Source: Paulinella micropora
Lineage: Eukaryota > Cercozoa > Imbricatea > Euglyphida
Reading direction: 5' to 3'
Length of the DNA: 58,221 bases
NCBI GenBank assembly: GCA_009731375.1
Contig: BJOX01000300.1
Location: 268,890-327,110 of the forward strand
Part shown: positions 19,117-33,475 of the stretch, one piece after another
Layout of the letters: the number at the start of each line of letters is the position of its first letter
Position numbering within the stretch: position 1 is the stretch's first letter
Notes under the pieces: model-generated
The model's database searches: none
Told to the model about the DNA's origin: nothing
Seen by the model: only the letters and a program-made list of their open reading frames with translations
Translations under genes and position numbers: made by a program

Positions 19117-19897
19117 TGTTTGCGAAAATTTTTGTTCTGTTCTGTTTGTTCTGTTCTGTCTGTCTGTTCTTGTTCTGTCAAATTTCTGTCTGTCTGTTCT
19201 GTCTGTCTGTTCTGTCTGTCTGTTCTGTCTGTCTGTTCTGTCTGTCTGTTCTGTCTGTCTGTTCTGTCTGTCTGTTCTGTCTGTCTGTCTGTTCTGTCTG
19301 TCTGTCTGTCTGGCTCTGTCTGTCTGTTCTGTCTATCTGTCGGTCTGTCTGTCTGTCTATTTCCCTCCTTTCCTTCCTACTTCCTTGGACCTTCCTTTAC
19401 TCCTTCCTCTCTGCTTTTCTTATTCTCTTTCTTGTTCCTTCTTCTGACTTTGTACGTCATTCCTCCCTTTTTTTCTTCTTTTCCTTCAGCTTCCTATCCT
19501 GTTTGTTTGCTTGCTTTCTTCTTGTGCTTCTCTCTATTCTTTCCTCTGATCTTTTTATTCTTGTTATTCTTTTCCTTTAAAAGAACTTTACTATTACGCG
19601 CTCTCTCTCATCTCATCTCTCTCTCTCTCTTCTCTCTCTCTCCCTCTCTCTCGCTCCCTCTCTCTCCCTCTCTCTCGCTCCCTCTCTCTCTCTCTCTTTC
19701 TCGCTCTCTCTCTCTCTCTCGCTCGCTCGCGCTCTCTCTCTCTCTCTCCCTCCCTCCCTCCCTCACCCCCCNNNNNNNNNNCTCTCTCTCTCTCTCTCTC
19801 TCGTAGCTGGTGAGGTAGGTAAGTAGGTAGGTACGTCGATAGGTAAGTAAGTAGGTAGGTACGTAGGTAGGTAGGTAAATGGGTAGGCAGACACCTA

Positions 19898-19934
<37 letters not shown>

Positions 19935-19990
19935 TCCCTCTTCTTCTTCTTCTTTTTCTTCTTCTTCTTCTTCTTTTTCTTCTTTCTCTC

Positions 19991-20055
<65 letters not shown>

Positions 20056-20064
20056 GATAGATAG

Positions 20065-20095
<31 letters not shown>

Positions 20096-20110
20096 AATAG
20101 ATAGATATAA

Positions 20111-20194
<84 letters not shown>

Positions 20195-20206
20195 ATAGAT
20201 AAATAA

Positions 20207-20251
<45 letters not shown>

Positions 20252-20279
20252 CAGATAGACAGACAGACAGACAGACAGG

Positions 20280-20471
<192 letters not shown>

Positions 20472-20478
20472 CAGATAG

Positions 20479-20516
<38 letters not shown>

Positions 20517-20559
20517 AGCTATCTATCTATCTATCTATATATCTATCTATCTATCTATC

Positions 20560-20870
20560 TGTGCCCTTTCTCGCTTGTTGAGCCCGGAATAAAACCCACA
20601 GTGCTCTGTCGGTTTATACTAGACTGTCGAACAGTCCCGAAACTCCATCTGCTTACTGGGCCCTCTGTAATGGAGGTGGGAGCTCGTTCTGCAAGGGGCG
20701 CTTATGGAACGAGCCCTGGCCCCGCCTGGTACTAGGGAGCTTTGGTATCGCCTGTATCAGTCCCNNNNNNNNNNCGGCTTAGCTGGGCATCGGGTTAATA
20801 CTTTACCCACAGACTTCCTGGTTGACGAAATCAGAAGCTCCTTTTTTCTGACATTAGTCGATATTTCATA
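20560..20870. other. Non-repetitive island, no gene recognised
   Basis: About 300 bp of ordinary composition with a 10-N gap at 20765-20774. Its last ~45 bp (GTTGACGAAATCAGAAGCTC onward) recur inverted at about 7165-7215 inside the GPCR intron. No coding or RNA identity is recognised. Confidence 0.5.
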
Positions 20871-20998
20871 TATATATATATATATATATCTATATAGATA
20901 GATAGATAGGTAGTTAGTTAGGTAGGTAGGTAGGTTGGTTGGTTGGTTGGTAGGTAGGTAGGTAGGAAAACATGTATGTATGTATGTATGTATGTATG

Positions 20999-21030
<32 letters not shown>

Positions 21031-21603
21031 CATGTATGCATGTATGCACATATGCACTATGCATGCATGCATGTATGCATATATGCATGTATTTGTGTAT
21101 TTATGTATGCATGTATCCATGTATGTTTGTATGTATGTATCTATGTATGTATGTATGTATGTATGCATGTATGTATGCATGCATGTATGTACGTACGTAC
21201 GTATGTACGTATGTATGTATGTATGTATGTATGTATGTATGTATATGTATGTATGTATGCATGTATGTATATGTATGTATGCATGTATGTATGTATGTAT
21301 GTATGTATGTATGTATGTATGTATGTGTATATGTATTTATGTATGTATATATGTATGCATGATGTATAATGTATGTACGATGTACGATGTAGGTCAGTAT
21401 ATATATTTATGTATGAATACATGTGTGTATGTATGTACGTATGTATGTATGCATGTATGAATGTATGTATGAATGTATGTATGTATGTATGTATGTATGT
21501 ATGTATGTATGTATGTATGTGTATGCGTGTGTTTATGCACGTGTGTGTGTGCATGTATGTATGTATGTATGTATGTATGTATGTATGTATTTACGTATGT
21601 ATG

Positions 21604-21635
<32 letters not shown>

Positions 21636-21939
21636 TGTATGCCACGGTATGTATGTATGTATGTATGTATGTAGGTAGGTATGTAGGTATGTAGGTATGT
21701 ATGTATGTATGTATGTATGTATGTATGTATGTATGTTTGTATGTATGTATGTATGTATGTATGTATGTATGTATGTATGCATGTATGCCTGCATACATGC
21801 ATGCATGAATGCATGTATGTATGTATGTATGTATGTATGTATGTATGTATATGTATGCATGCATGTATGCATGCATGTATGCATGCATGTATGCATGCAC
21901 TGATGAGTATGATGTATGTATGTATGTATGTAAATTTGA

Positions 21940-22500
21940 CACTGATCATTGTTACCGTCACAATGATGATGATTAAATTATTCAATATTAATCAAGATTA
22001 TGCAAAAAAAATCACCAACTGATCAGTATCCAGTTAATATTAATCAGCCGTCTTATGATGTTTATCCGACCAATATTAATCAATATTAATCAATATCACT
22101 GAATCAACATGAACTTGAATTCAACCCTCTCAAGTTGAATCCGGTACGGTATTCACATGGTTCTGGATGACAATATGATCTTATCCAATCAGTATTAATA
22201 TTATTCACATCTATGAATTATTATTAATAATCAATATTACTACTATTCAATACTATTCAATATCATGGTTGAATATCATGTTATTCAATATTATTCAAGG
22301 CAATTAGTCACCTGTTATTCAATATTATCCAATGATGATATTATTCAATATTATTCAATATTATTCACTTGAATATATATTACTCAATATTATTAACGTT
22401 ATTATTCAATATTATTTAACGTTATCCAAATTATTAAACCTAATTATTGAATATCATTAATGTTGATAAAATTACTGATTACTTAAAAACGGTAGGCTGA
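21940..22500. other. AT-rich spacer with repeated ATTATTCAATATT
   Basis: Inside the loop of the inverted duplication. ATTATTCAATATT-type motifs recur many times in both orientations (AATATTGAATAAT). No open frame of note. Confidence 0.7.
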
Positions 22501-22559
22501 TGATGATGATGATGAGAGAAAGAGATAGAGAGAGAGAGAGAGAGAACCTCAGAGAGAGA

Positions 22560-23183
22560 GAGCCTCGGAGAGAGAGAGCCTCGGACATACATACATACAT
22601 ACGTACATACATGCATGCATACATACATACATACATACATACATATACATACATACAATATTACATACATACATAAATACATACATACATACATACATAC
22701 ATACATACAAACATACATACATACATACATACATATATACATAAATAAATACATACATACATGCATACATACATACATACATACATAAATGCATACATAC
22801 ATACATACACACACACATACACACATATATACACACACACACACATACATACATACATACATGCATACATGCATACATACATACATACATCATTGCATGC
22901 ATACATGCATGCATACATACATACATACATACATACATACATAAACACATAACATACATAACATGTATACAAACATACATACATACATACATACATACAT
23001 GCATGCATACATACATACATACATACATACATACGTACATACCTACATACCTACATACCTACATACCTACATACATACATACATACATACATACATACAT
23101 ACATACATACATACACATACATACATACATACATACACATACATACATACATACATACTTAAATACTTACATACTTACATACT

Positions 23184-23215
<32 letters not shown>

Positions 23216-23697
23216 TACATACATACATACATACATACATACATACATACATACATACATAACATACATACATACATACATACATACATCATTGCATGCA
23301 TACATGCATACATACATACATACATACATACATACAATACATACATACATACATACACATACATACATACATACATACATACATAGATACATAGATACAT
23401 ACATACATAGATACATAGATACATACATACATGCATGCATGATCATGCATGCATGCATGAATGGATGCATACATACATACATACATACATACATATGTAC
23501 ATATATACATACATACATACATACATACATACATACCTACATACCGACATACCTACATACATACATACATACATACATACATACATACATAAGTACATGC
23601 ATGCATACATACATACATACATACATACATACATACACATATACACATACATACATACATACATACATACATAACATACATACATCCATAACATACA

Positions 23698-23731
<34 letters not shown>

Positions 23732-23740
23732 CATACATAT

Positions 23741-23774
<34 letters not shown>

Positions 23775-24188
23775 ACACACATACATACATACATACATAC
23801 ATACGTACATACACACATACGTACATACATCAAGGCATGCATGCATACATACATACATACATACATACACACATACATACATACATACATACATACATAC
23901 ATACATAACATACATACATACATACATACATACATACATGCATGCATGCATGCATGCATACATACATACATACATACATACATACATACATACAAGTTCT
24001 CATACATACATACATACATACATACATACATACATACATACGCATACATAGATATACATACATACACATACATACACATGCATACATACATACATACATA
24101 CATACAGACATACATGCATACATACATGCATGAATACATACATGCATACATACATACATACATACATACATACATGAATGCATACATG

Positions 24189-24220
<32 letters not shown>

Positions 24221-24419
24221 CATGCATGCATGCATACATACATACATACATACATACAAACATACAAACATACAAACATACACATACATACATGCATACA
24301 TGCATACATACATACATACATACATACATACATGCATGCATGCATGCATGCATGGATGCGTGCATATATACATGTATACATACCTACATACATACATACA
24401 TACATACATAAATACATAC

Positions 24420-24450
<31 letters not shown>

Positions 24451-24740
24451 CATGCATAATACATACATACATACATACATACATACATGCATGCATGCAT
24501 GCATGCATGGATGCGTGCATATATACATGTATACATACCTACATACATACATACATACATACATACATACATACATACATACATACAAGATCTCATACAT
24601 ACATACATACATACATATGTACATACATACATACATACATACATACATGCATGCATACATGCATACATACATGCATACATACATACATACATGCATACAT
24701 ACATACATACATGCATGCATACATACATACATACATACAT
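22560..24740. repeat. ACAT/CATG tetranucleotide mega-array
   Basis: About 2.2 kb of ATAC units with CATG, CACA and ACGT variants. A ~155-bp direct duplication is visible (ATGCGTGCATATATACATG at about 24355 and about 24510). Confidence 0.93.
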
Positions 24741-25577
24741 ACCTACATACCTACATACCTACATACATACATACATACATACATACATACCGTGGCATAC
24801 ATACATACATACATACATACATACATACATACATACTTACATATATATACACATACATACATACATACATACATACATACATACATACATGCACACATAC
24901 ACACGTGCATAAACACAGGCATACACATACATACATACATACATACATACATACATTCATACATACATACATACATACATACATACATACGTACATACAT
25001 ACACACATACATGTATTCATACATAAATATATACTGACCTACATCGTACATCGTACATACATTATACATCACGCATACATATATACATACATAAATACAT
25101 ACATACATACATACATACATACATACATACATACATGCATACATACATACTATACATACATACATACATATACATACATACATACATACATACATACATA
25201 CATACGTACGTACGTACGTACGTACGTACGTACATACATGCATGCATACATACATGCATACATACATACATACATACATACAAACATACATGGATACACG
25301 CATACATAAATACATGCATACATGCATACATGCATACATGCATACATGCATACGTGCATACGTGCATACATGCATACATGCATACATACATACATACATA
25401 CATACATACATAAATACATACATACATGTTTTCCTACCTACCTACCTACAAACCAACCAACCAACATACCTACCTACCTACCTACCTACCTATCTATCTA
25501 TCTATATAGATAGATAAATAGATAGGTAGATAGATAGATAGATAAATAGATAGATAGATAAATAGATAGATAGATAA

Positions 25578-25659
<82 letters not shown>

Positions 25660-25700
25660 CTATCTATCTATCTACTATCTATCTATCTATCTATCTATAG

Positions 25701-25743
<43 letters not shown>

Positions 25744-25779
25744 CCTGTCTGTCAGACTTTCTGTCAGTCTTTCTGTTTG

Positions 25780-25819
<40 letters not shown>

Positions 25820-25822
25820 GAT

Positions 25823-25863
<41 letters not shown>

Positions 25864-25952
25864 ATCTATCTATCTATTTATCTATCTATATATAATCTAT
25901 CTATCTATAATCTATCTATCTATCTATCTATCTATATCTATCTATCTATCTA

Positions 25953-25998
<46 letters not shown>

Positions 25999-26747
25999 GA
26001 GAGAGAGAGAGAGAGAAGAAGAAGAAGAAGAAGAAGAAGAAGAAGAAGAAGAAGAAGAAGAAGAAGAAGAAGAAGAAGAAGAAGAAGAAGAAGAAGAAGA
26101 AGAAGAAGAAGAAGAAGAAGAAGAAGAAGAAGAAGAAGAAGANNNNNNNNNNNNNNNNNNNNNNNNNNNNNNNNNNNNNNNNNNNNNNNNNNNNNNNNNN
26201 NNNNNNNNNNNNNNNNNNNNNNNNNNNNNNNNNNNNNNNNNNNNNNNNNNNNNNNNNNNNNNNNNNNNNNNNNNNNNNNNNNNNNNNNNNNNNNNNNNNN
26301 NNNNNNNNNNNNNNNNNNNNNNNNNNNNNNNNNNNNNNNNNNNNNNNNNNNNNNNNNNNNNNNNNNNNNNNNNNNNNNNNNNNNNNNNNNNNNNNNNNNN
26401 NNNNNNNNNNNNNNNNNNNNNNNNNNNNNNNNNNNNNNNNNNNNNNNNNNNNNNNNNNNNNNNNNNNNNNNNNNNNNNNNNNNNNNNNNNNNNNNNNNNN
26501 NNNNNNNNNNNNNNNNNNNNNNNNNNNNNNNNNNNNNNNNNNNNNNNNNNNNNNNNNNNNNNNNNNNNNNNNNNNNNNNNNNNNNNNNNNNNNNNNNNNN
26601 NNNNNNNNNNNNNNNNNNNNNNNNNNNNNNNNNNNNNNNNNNNNNNNNNNNNNNNNNNNNNNNNNNNNNNNNNNNNNNNNNNNNNNNNNNNNNNNNNNNN
26701 NNNNNNNNNNNNNNNNNNNNNNNNNNNNNNNNNNNNNNNNNNNNNGG

Positions 26748-26778
<31 letters not shown>

Positions 26779-26853
26779 AGCGAGAGAGAGGGAGAGAGAG
26801 GGAGAGAGGGAGCGAGTGAGAGAGAGAGAGAAAGAGAGGGAGGGAGAGGGAGA

Positions 26854-26885
<32 letters not shown>

Positions 26886-26886
26886 G

Positions 26887-26932
<46 letters not shown>

Positions 26933-27625
26933 AAGATGGGGTGAGATGAGATTGGATGGGATGAGATGAGATGAGAGAGAGAGAGAGAGAGCGTAATAGT
27001 AAAGTTCTTTTAAAGGAAAAGAATAACAAGAATAAAAAGATCAGAGGAAAGAATAGAGAGAAGCACAGGAAGAAGCAAGCAAACAAACAGGATAGGAAGC
27101 TGAAGGAAAAGAAAAAAAAAGGGAGGAATGACGTACAAAGTCAAGAAGGAACAAGAAAGAGAATAAGAAAAGCAGAGAGGAAGGAGTAAAGGAAGGTCCA
27201 AGGAAGTAGGAAGGAAAGGAGGGAAATAGACAGACAGACAGACAGACAGATAGACAGAACAGACAGACAGAGCCAGACAGACAGACAGAGCAGACAGAAC
27301 AGACAGACAGACAGAACAGACAGACAGAACAGACAGACAGAACAGACAGACAGAACAGACAGACAGAACAGACAGACAGAACAGACAGACAGAACAGACA
27401 GAACAGAACAGACAGAACAGAACAGAAATTTTCGCAAACATAATTGTGTGCTTGAAATTTTTTATGTTCCTGAGCTAGGTAGCCTGGAAAATTCCGACAT
27501 CAGTACTGACCTCACTTATGCTTATTATGACAAATGCTGCGATTTTTGCAAAAAGCGAAAGATTGCAGAGGAAGTTACAGAAGCAGTGAAAAGGCATGTC
27601 TGCCTGTGTAAAATTTTTCCAAGTC
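24740..27625. repeat. Right arm of large inverted duplication
   Basis: Reverse complement of about 18943-21690, with array-length differences and a ~600-base gap (26143-26745) that has no counterpart of that length in the left arm. Confidence 0.85.
26143..26745. other. Assembly gap (N)
   Basis: N-run between a GAA array and a GA-rich block. Confidence 0.98.
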
Positions 27626-27705
27626 CTTGTAACCATTATTTGGAAGTGATTTTCCCAACGGATTGGCCGCAAATTGCAGTGAAGCCAAAACCGCCTAAAA
27701 AGTAA
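27437..27705 (+). pseudogene. Family F copy 4, Cys-rich C-terminal fragment
   Basis: Open frame ending at 27705: KHNCVLEIFYVPELG, YYDKCCDFCKKRKIAEEV, RHVCLCKIF, HYLEVIFPTDWPQIAVKPK and a stop. Cys spacing suggests a small metal-binding or disulphide module, but no family is recognised. It is the longest copy and shares its last third and downstream non-coding tail with 16475-16785. No initiator or upstream exon is identified. Confidence 0.55.
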
Positions 27706-28270
27706 GGTAAAGTGGCAGAATGAAAAAAGTAGGCGTGGCAGGGACAACCAGATCCTGCAGTTTTATAAACTTTAGTTATTGATCGGGGTCTAGTAAAACA
27801 AGTATAATAATAAGTGAAGGAGAAAAAACAAACAGTGTGAGGGAAGGAAAGGATACAAAAAAGACCAAAAACGTCAGCACAAAAATTGCGCCAACAGGGA
27901 AAAAAGCTGGTATATCCAAAAATACAATGTAAAATTAGGGTAAGGTGATGAAACGTGTACAATGCACAAGTAAGAGACTGTAAGCAAACTTATAAATGCA
28001 CAAAGCATAGATGCAACTATTGTAGTGCAGAGAAAACACTTTGCAGGGCCTAGATTGGCAAAGCACATTTTGACAGTGAAGTGGCTAAAGTGGAAACATC
28101 AGATACTTCTACTCAGGAGAGTGGTTTGCGCTTGGACACTCTCTCACTCAATCCTGTCAGCTTTACCTTGGTACTGGGTTCACTAAAAACGTACCAACAA
28201 AAGTCTGCGTGTAACCTCATCATTCGTCGTCGTCTCGTCATCTCGTCGTCGTCGTAGTCGTCGTCCCGTA
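27706..28270. other. Family F 3' flank and ordinary sequence
   Basis: The first ~190 bp are shared with 16560-16785. The remainder has no recognisable gene and changes into GTC/TAG repeats at about 28220. Confidence 0.6.
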
Positions 28271-28291
28271 CTAGTAGTAGTAGTAGTAGTT

Positions 28292-28334
<43 letters not shown>

Positions 28335-28429
28335 CAGTAGCAGTAGCAGTAGCAGTAGTAGTAGTAGTAGTAGGTAGTAGGTGGTAGGTAGTAGTAGTAG
28401 TAGTAGCAGTAGTAGTAGTAGTAGTAGTG

Positions 28430-28487
<58 letters not shown>

Positions 28488-28541
28488 GTAGTAGTAGGTA
28501 GTAGTAGGTAGTAGTAGGTAGTCGTAGTAGTCGTAGTAGTC

Positions 28542-28593
<52 letters not shown>

Positions 28594-28670
28594 GTGTAGT
28601 AGTAGTAGTAGTAGTAGTAGGAGTAGTAGGAGTAGTAGTAGTAGTAGTATTAGTAGTAGTAGTAGAGTAT
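28270..28670. repeat. (TAG)n trinucleotide array
   Basis: TAG units with CAG, GTAGG and GTC variants. Confidence 0.95.
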
Positions 28671-28723
28671 TCTATCATTAAAAGTTGATTGGTGAAAAAA
28701 AAAAAAAAAAAAAAAGAGCAGTG

Positions 28724-28791
<68 letters not shown>

Positions 28792-28792
28792 C

Positions 28793-28872
28793 TTAAGCCC
28801 CAGGTTCGATTCTCGAACCCTGTCGGAATTTTTCCCAATTGAAAAATTAGGGTTGCAACTTTCCGGCAAAAC

Positions 28873-28959
<87 letters not shown>

Positions 28960-29256
28960 CTGATGCCCCAGGTTCGATTCTCGAACCCTGTCGGAATTTT
29001 TCCCAATTGAAAAATTAGGGTTGCAACTTTCCGGCAAAACAGTGGATTAGGATTACCTTGGTTAAATCAAAAAAGCCTCGTGTTTTGCGATTTGTGTAAT
29101 ACGTTCTGCTCTCCACTCTTATGTTGAAGCTGTAATTCGGGTTAAAACATGAACTTAACGCGGTTATGATAGCAAACTCTGCATCATTATCGGGTTATTT
29201 TTATCGTTTTTCCCGTTGGCTGAATAAGAAAAAACAGTTACCCTTTTAGCCTAGCC

Positions 29257-29262
<6 letters not shown>
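28793..29262 (+). mobile_element. SINE-B-like element with duplicated head, TAG tail
   Basis: Unit: CCCCAGGTTCGATTCTCGAA and CCCTGTCGGAATTTTTCCC, a body, and an end at TAGCCTAGCC followed by (TAG)n. The head contains a box B-like GGTTCGATTC that is also part of a perfect inverted repeat GGTTCGA-TTC-TCGAACC. A first, truncated head (28793-28873) is separated from the full unit (28968-29262) by a TAG array. A box A is not evident, so the SINE assignment is provisional. Reverse-orientation relatives form the array at 56.4-57.6 kb. Confidence 0.6.
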
Positions 29263-29940
<678 letters not shown>

Positions 29941-29972
29941 ACTGCTGATATTACTGCTTTGTTCTTGCTTAG

Positions 29973-30293
29973 GCTGCTGCGATGGCAGCCCAGCGAGCTT
30001 GGCCGACTGCGGCTCATGTGCAGACCGAGTTTGCAAAAGAGTTCAAAAACTCCAAGTCCAAGTTTCTTGCTCAGATGTCAGAAGCGACTTACAAGCAGCG
30101 TGGGGGAGACGTTGTGTTTGCGGAGAATGTTTGGAAGAAATGGGGAGAAGACGGCGCGTTGTTTGCGTCGGCCAAGCAACGCACGCTAGGTGAGGTTGGA
30201 TTGCCACGCTACGAGAGCTCAGGAGGCGACGCAGCGGTGAAAGTCAAGTTGAGACAGCTCTACAAGCAGGGCTGCGTGTCCATAGTTCTCGGG

Positions 30294-30359
<66 letters not shown>

Positions 30360-30446
30360 TCTACTACTGCTTCTACTACTGCTACCACTGCTGTTACAAG
30401 CGCACCGGATCCTGTTGTTTCGACCAACTCAAACCACTCCACCCAG
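29973..30446 (+). CDS. Modular exon A: unrecognised ~95-aa domain plus Thr/Ala spacer
   Basis: Starts after a TTCTTGCTTAG acceptor, phase 0, and a candidate donor (CCCAG/GTCGTG) gives exactly 158 codons. Domain landmarks: an AW near the start, FAKEFKNSKSKFLAQMSEA, TYKQRGGD, VWKKWGEDGALFASAKQRTL, LPRYESSGGDAAVKVKLRQL and YKQGCVS. Then a poly-Thr/poly-Ala spacer built on ACT/GCT repeats, and the end motif NSNHSTQ. An ATG at 29982, present only in this copy, could be the translation start of the whole gene. No known family is recognised; function unknown. Frame remains open past the donor. Confidence 0.75.
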
Positions 30447-30499
30447 GTCGTGACAACAACAAGAACTATAACAACAAGAACGATGGCATCATCATCATC

Positions 30500-30919
30500 A
30501 ACAACAACAACAACAACAACAACAACAACGACGACGACGACGACGACAATGACGACAATGACAACAATGACAACAACGACAACAACAACGACAACAACAA
30601 CAATAACAAGGACAACAACGAGCAGCAGCAACGAGAGAGAGAGAAAGAAATAAAGAAAGAAGAGAAAGAGAGAGAGAGAGAGAGAAAGAGAGAAAGAGAA
30701 GGAGAAGGAGAAGGAGGAGAAGGAGAAGGAGGAGAAGGAGAAGGAGAAGAAGGAGAAGGAAAAGGAGAAAGAGAAAGAGAAGGAGAGAGAGAGAGAGAGA
30801 CAGAGAGTCTCTCTCTCTCTCTCCCTCTCTCTCTCTCTCCCTCCTCTCTCTGTCTCTCTCTGTCCCTCTCTGTATTGTTGCTGCTGCTCTTGGCGCAGAT
30901 ATTGTTAACGTTGTCACAG

Positions 30920-30974
<55 letters not shown>

Positions 30975-31167
30975 GCACACATACACACACACACATACAC
31001 ACACACACACATATATATATATATAATATATTTTATATATTTATATATATATATATATTATATATATACGTATATTTATATATATATGTACACACGACGG
31101 CTCTGGCCTGCATCTGCGCCTACTTTCGGACCCTCTTCCCCCCCCCCCCCCCCCCCCCCCCCCCCTT
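30500..31167. repeat. ACA, GA/CT, CA and AT repeats (intron-like)
   Basis: ACA/ACG units, GAGA/GGAGAA block, CT arrays, (CA)n at about 30954-31010, AT-rich, and a C-run abutting the gap 31168-31392. Confidence 0.9.
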
Positions 31168-31392
31168 NNNNNNNNNNNNNNNNNNNNNNNNNNNNNNNNN
31201 NNNNNNNNNNNNNNNNNNNNNNNNNNNNNNNNNNNNNNNNNNNNNNNNNNNNNNNNNNNNNNNNNNNNNNNNNNNNNNNNNNNNNNNNNNNNNNNNNNNN
31301 NNNNNNNNNNNNNNNNNNNNNNNNNNNNNNNNNNNNNNNNNNNNNNNNNNNNNNNNNNNNNNNNNNNNNNNNNNNNNNNNNNNNNNNNNNNN
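31168..31392. other. Assembly gap (N) flanked by poly-C
   Basis: N-run with C homopolymer on both sides. Confidence 0.98.
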
Positions 31393-31458
31393 CCCCCCCC
31401 CCCCCCCCCCTGCCCCCCTACTTTTCTATCTTATGTGCGTGTGTTTGTCCCAACTTAG

Positions 31459-33282
31459 ACTGCTGAACGAGCTTGGCCGCCTGCGGCTTCTGTGCAAAGC
31501 GCGTTTGCTAAAGAGTTCAAAGTCTCCAAGTCCAGATTTCTTGCTCAGATGTCAGAAGCGACTTACAAGCAGCGTGGGGGAGACGCTGTGTTTGCGGAGC
31601 ATGTTTGGAAGAAATGGGGAGAAGACGGCGCGTTGTTTGCGTCGGCCAAGCAACGCACGCTGGGTGCGGTTGGGTTGCCACGCTACGAGAGCTCAGGAGG
31701 CGACGCAGCGGTGAAAGTCAAGTTGCGACAGCTCTACAAGCAGGGCTGCGTGTCCATGATCCTTGGGACAAGTACTACTATTGCTACTACTGCTACTAGT
31801 ACTACTATAACAACCATGAGGGCAAAGGAGGAAGAGGAGGAACGCGTTAGGGCGGAGGAGGAGAAAGCAAGGAAGGAGGCCGAGAAGGAAAGACAAAAGA
31901 CAGCAGAAGAACTAGAACAAGAAAGATGGAGAGAGGAAGAAGAAAGAAGAAAGAGTGAAGAGGATGAACGAATGAGACAAGAAGAGGAAAGAGTGAAGAG
32001 AGAAGAGGAAGAAAAAGCGAAGAGTGAGGAAGAGGAACGACTGAGAAGAGACGAGGAGGAAAGATTGAGACAAGAGGAAGAGGAGGAAAGAATGAGACAA
32101 GAAGAAGAGGAGGAAAGACGAAGGAAAGAAGCAGAAAAACTAGAAAGATTGAGACAAGAGGAGGAGGAAAGATTGAAGAGAGAGGAGGAAGAAAGTCTGC
32201 AAAGAAGAGAAGAAGAAAGACTGCAAAGAGAAGAGGAAGAAAGGCTGAGACGTGAACAAGAAGAGGAAGAAAGATTGAAGAGAGAAGTGGAGGAAAGAAT
32301 GAGACAAGAGGAGGAGGAAAGATTGAAGAGCGAAGAAGAGGAAAGACTGCAAAGAGAAGAGGAAGAAAGGCGGAGACGTGTACAAGAAGAGGAAGAAAGA
32401 GTGAAGAGAGACGAAGAAGAAAGAATGAGACAAGAGGAGGAAGAAAGAGTAAAGAGAGAGGAGGAAGAAAGACTGCAGAGAGAAGAGGAAGAAAGGCTGA
32501 GACGTGAACAAGAGGAAGAAGAAAGATTGAAGAGAGAAGAGGAGGAAAGAAAGAGACAGGAGGAGGAGGAAAGATTGAGACAAGAGGAGGAAGAAAGACT
32601 GCAAAGAGAAGAAGAAGAAGAAAGAATGAGACAAGAGGAGGAAGAAAGAGTAAAGAGAGAAAAAGAAGAAAGAATAAGACAAGAGGAGGAGGAAAGATTG
32701 AAGAAAGAGGAGGAAGAAAGGGCGCAGAGAGAAGAAGAAGAAGAACGAGTGCAGAGAGAAGAGGAAGAAAGACTGCAAAGAGAAGAAGAAGAAAGAGTGA
32801 AGAGAGAAGAGGAGAAGGAAAGAATGAGACAAGAGGAGGAAAGATTGAAGAGAGAGGAGGAAGAAAAAGCGCAAAGGAAAGAAGAGGAAAGACTGCAAAG
32901 AGAAGAGGAAGCAAGGCTGAGACGTGAACAAGAAGAAGAAGAAAGAGTGAAGAGAGAAGAAGAAGAAAGACGCGCGAAGGAAGAGGATGAGGAGAAAAGG
33001 GCGAAGGAGGAAGAAGAAGCACGGGCTAAGGCGGAGGAGGAGCAGGCTCGAGCAAAAGCGGAAGAAGAAGAACGAGCAAAACGGGAAGAAGCACAACGCA
33101 TCCCATTGGAGAAGGAGAAGAAGGCCAAGGAGGAAGAACAAGAACGGGAAAAAGCAGAGGAGGCAGCAGCAGCAGCAGAGGAGGCAGCAGCCGCAACAAA
33201 AACAACAAGAACAACAGCAGCAGCAACATCCGTTTCGACCCAAGCTGTTGTTTCGGCCGAGTCCAACCACTCTAACCAGCAG
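31459..33282 (+). CDS. Modular exon B: domain copy 2 plus ~460-residue charged helix
   Basis: 608 codons, phase 0-0, from a CCCAACTTAG acceptor to AGCAG/GTAGC. The domain (about residues 5-95) is nearly identical to the other copies. It is followed by a very long E/R/K/Q-rich stretch of repeated EEERLRQ/EEERLKRE units (about residues 115-575). It lacks hydrophobic heptad positions, so it fits a single alpha-helix or weak coiled coil better than a classical coiled coil. An Ala-rich segment and the end motif AESNHSNQQ follow. The reverse-strand open frames here are shadows of codon repetition. Confidence 0.8.
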
Positions 33283-33287
33283 GTAGC

Positions 33288-33475
33288 NNNNNNNNNNNNN
33301 NNNNNNNNNNNNNNNNNNNNNNNNNNNNNNNNNNNNNNNNNNNNNNNNNNNNNNNNNNNNNNNNNNNNNNNNNNNNNNNNNNNNNNNNNNNNNNNNNNNN
33401 NNNNNNNNNNNNNNNNNNNNNNNNNNNNNNNNNNNNNNNNNNNNNNNNNNNNNNNNNNNNNNNNNNNNNNNNNNN
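33288..33475. other. Assembly gap (N) hiding start of exon C
   Basis: By alignment with exon B, exon C should start about 69 bases before 33476, inside this gap. Confidence 0.97.

Noticed and set aside
20970-25430. Long frames of MYVC and HTYI repeats (up to 581 codons)
   Set aside because: Translation of TGTA/ACAT arrays; open on both strands for the same trivial reason.
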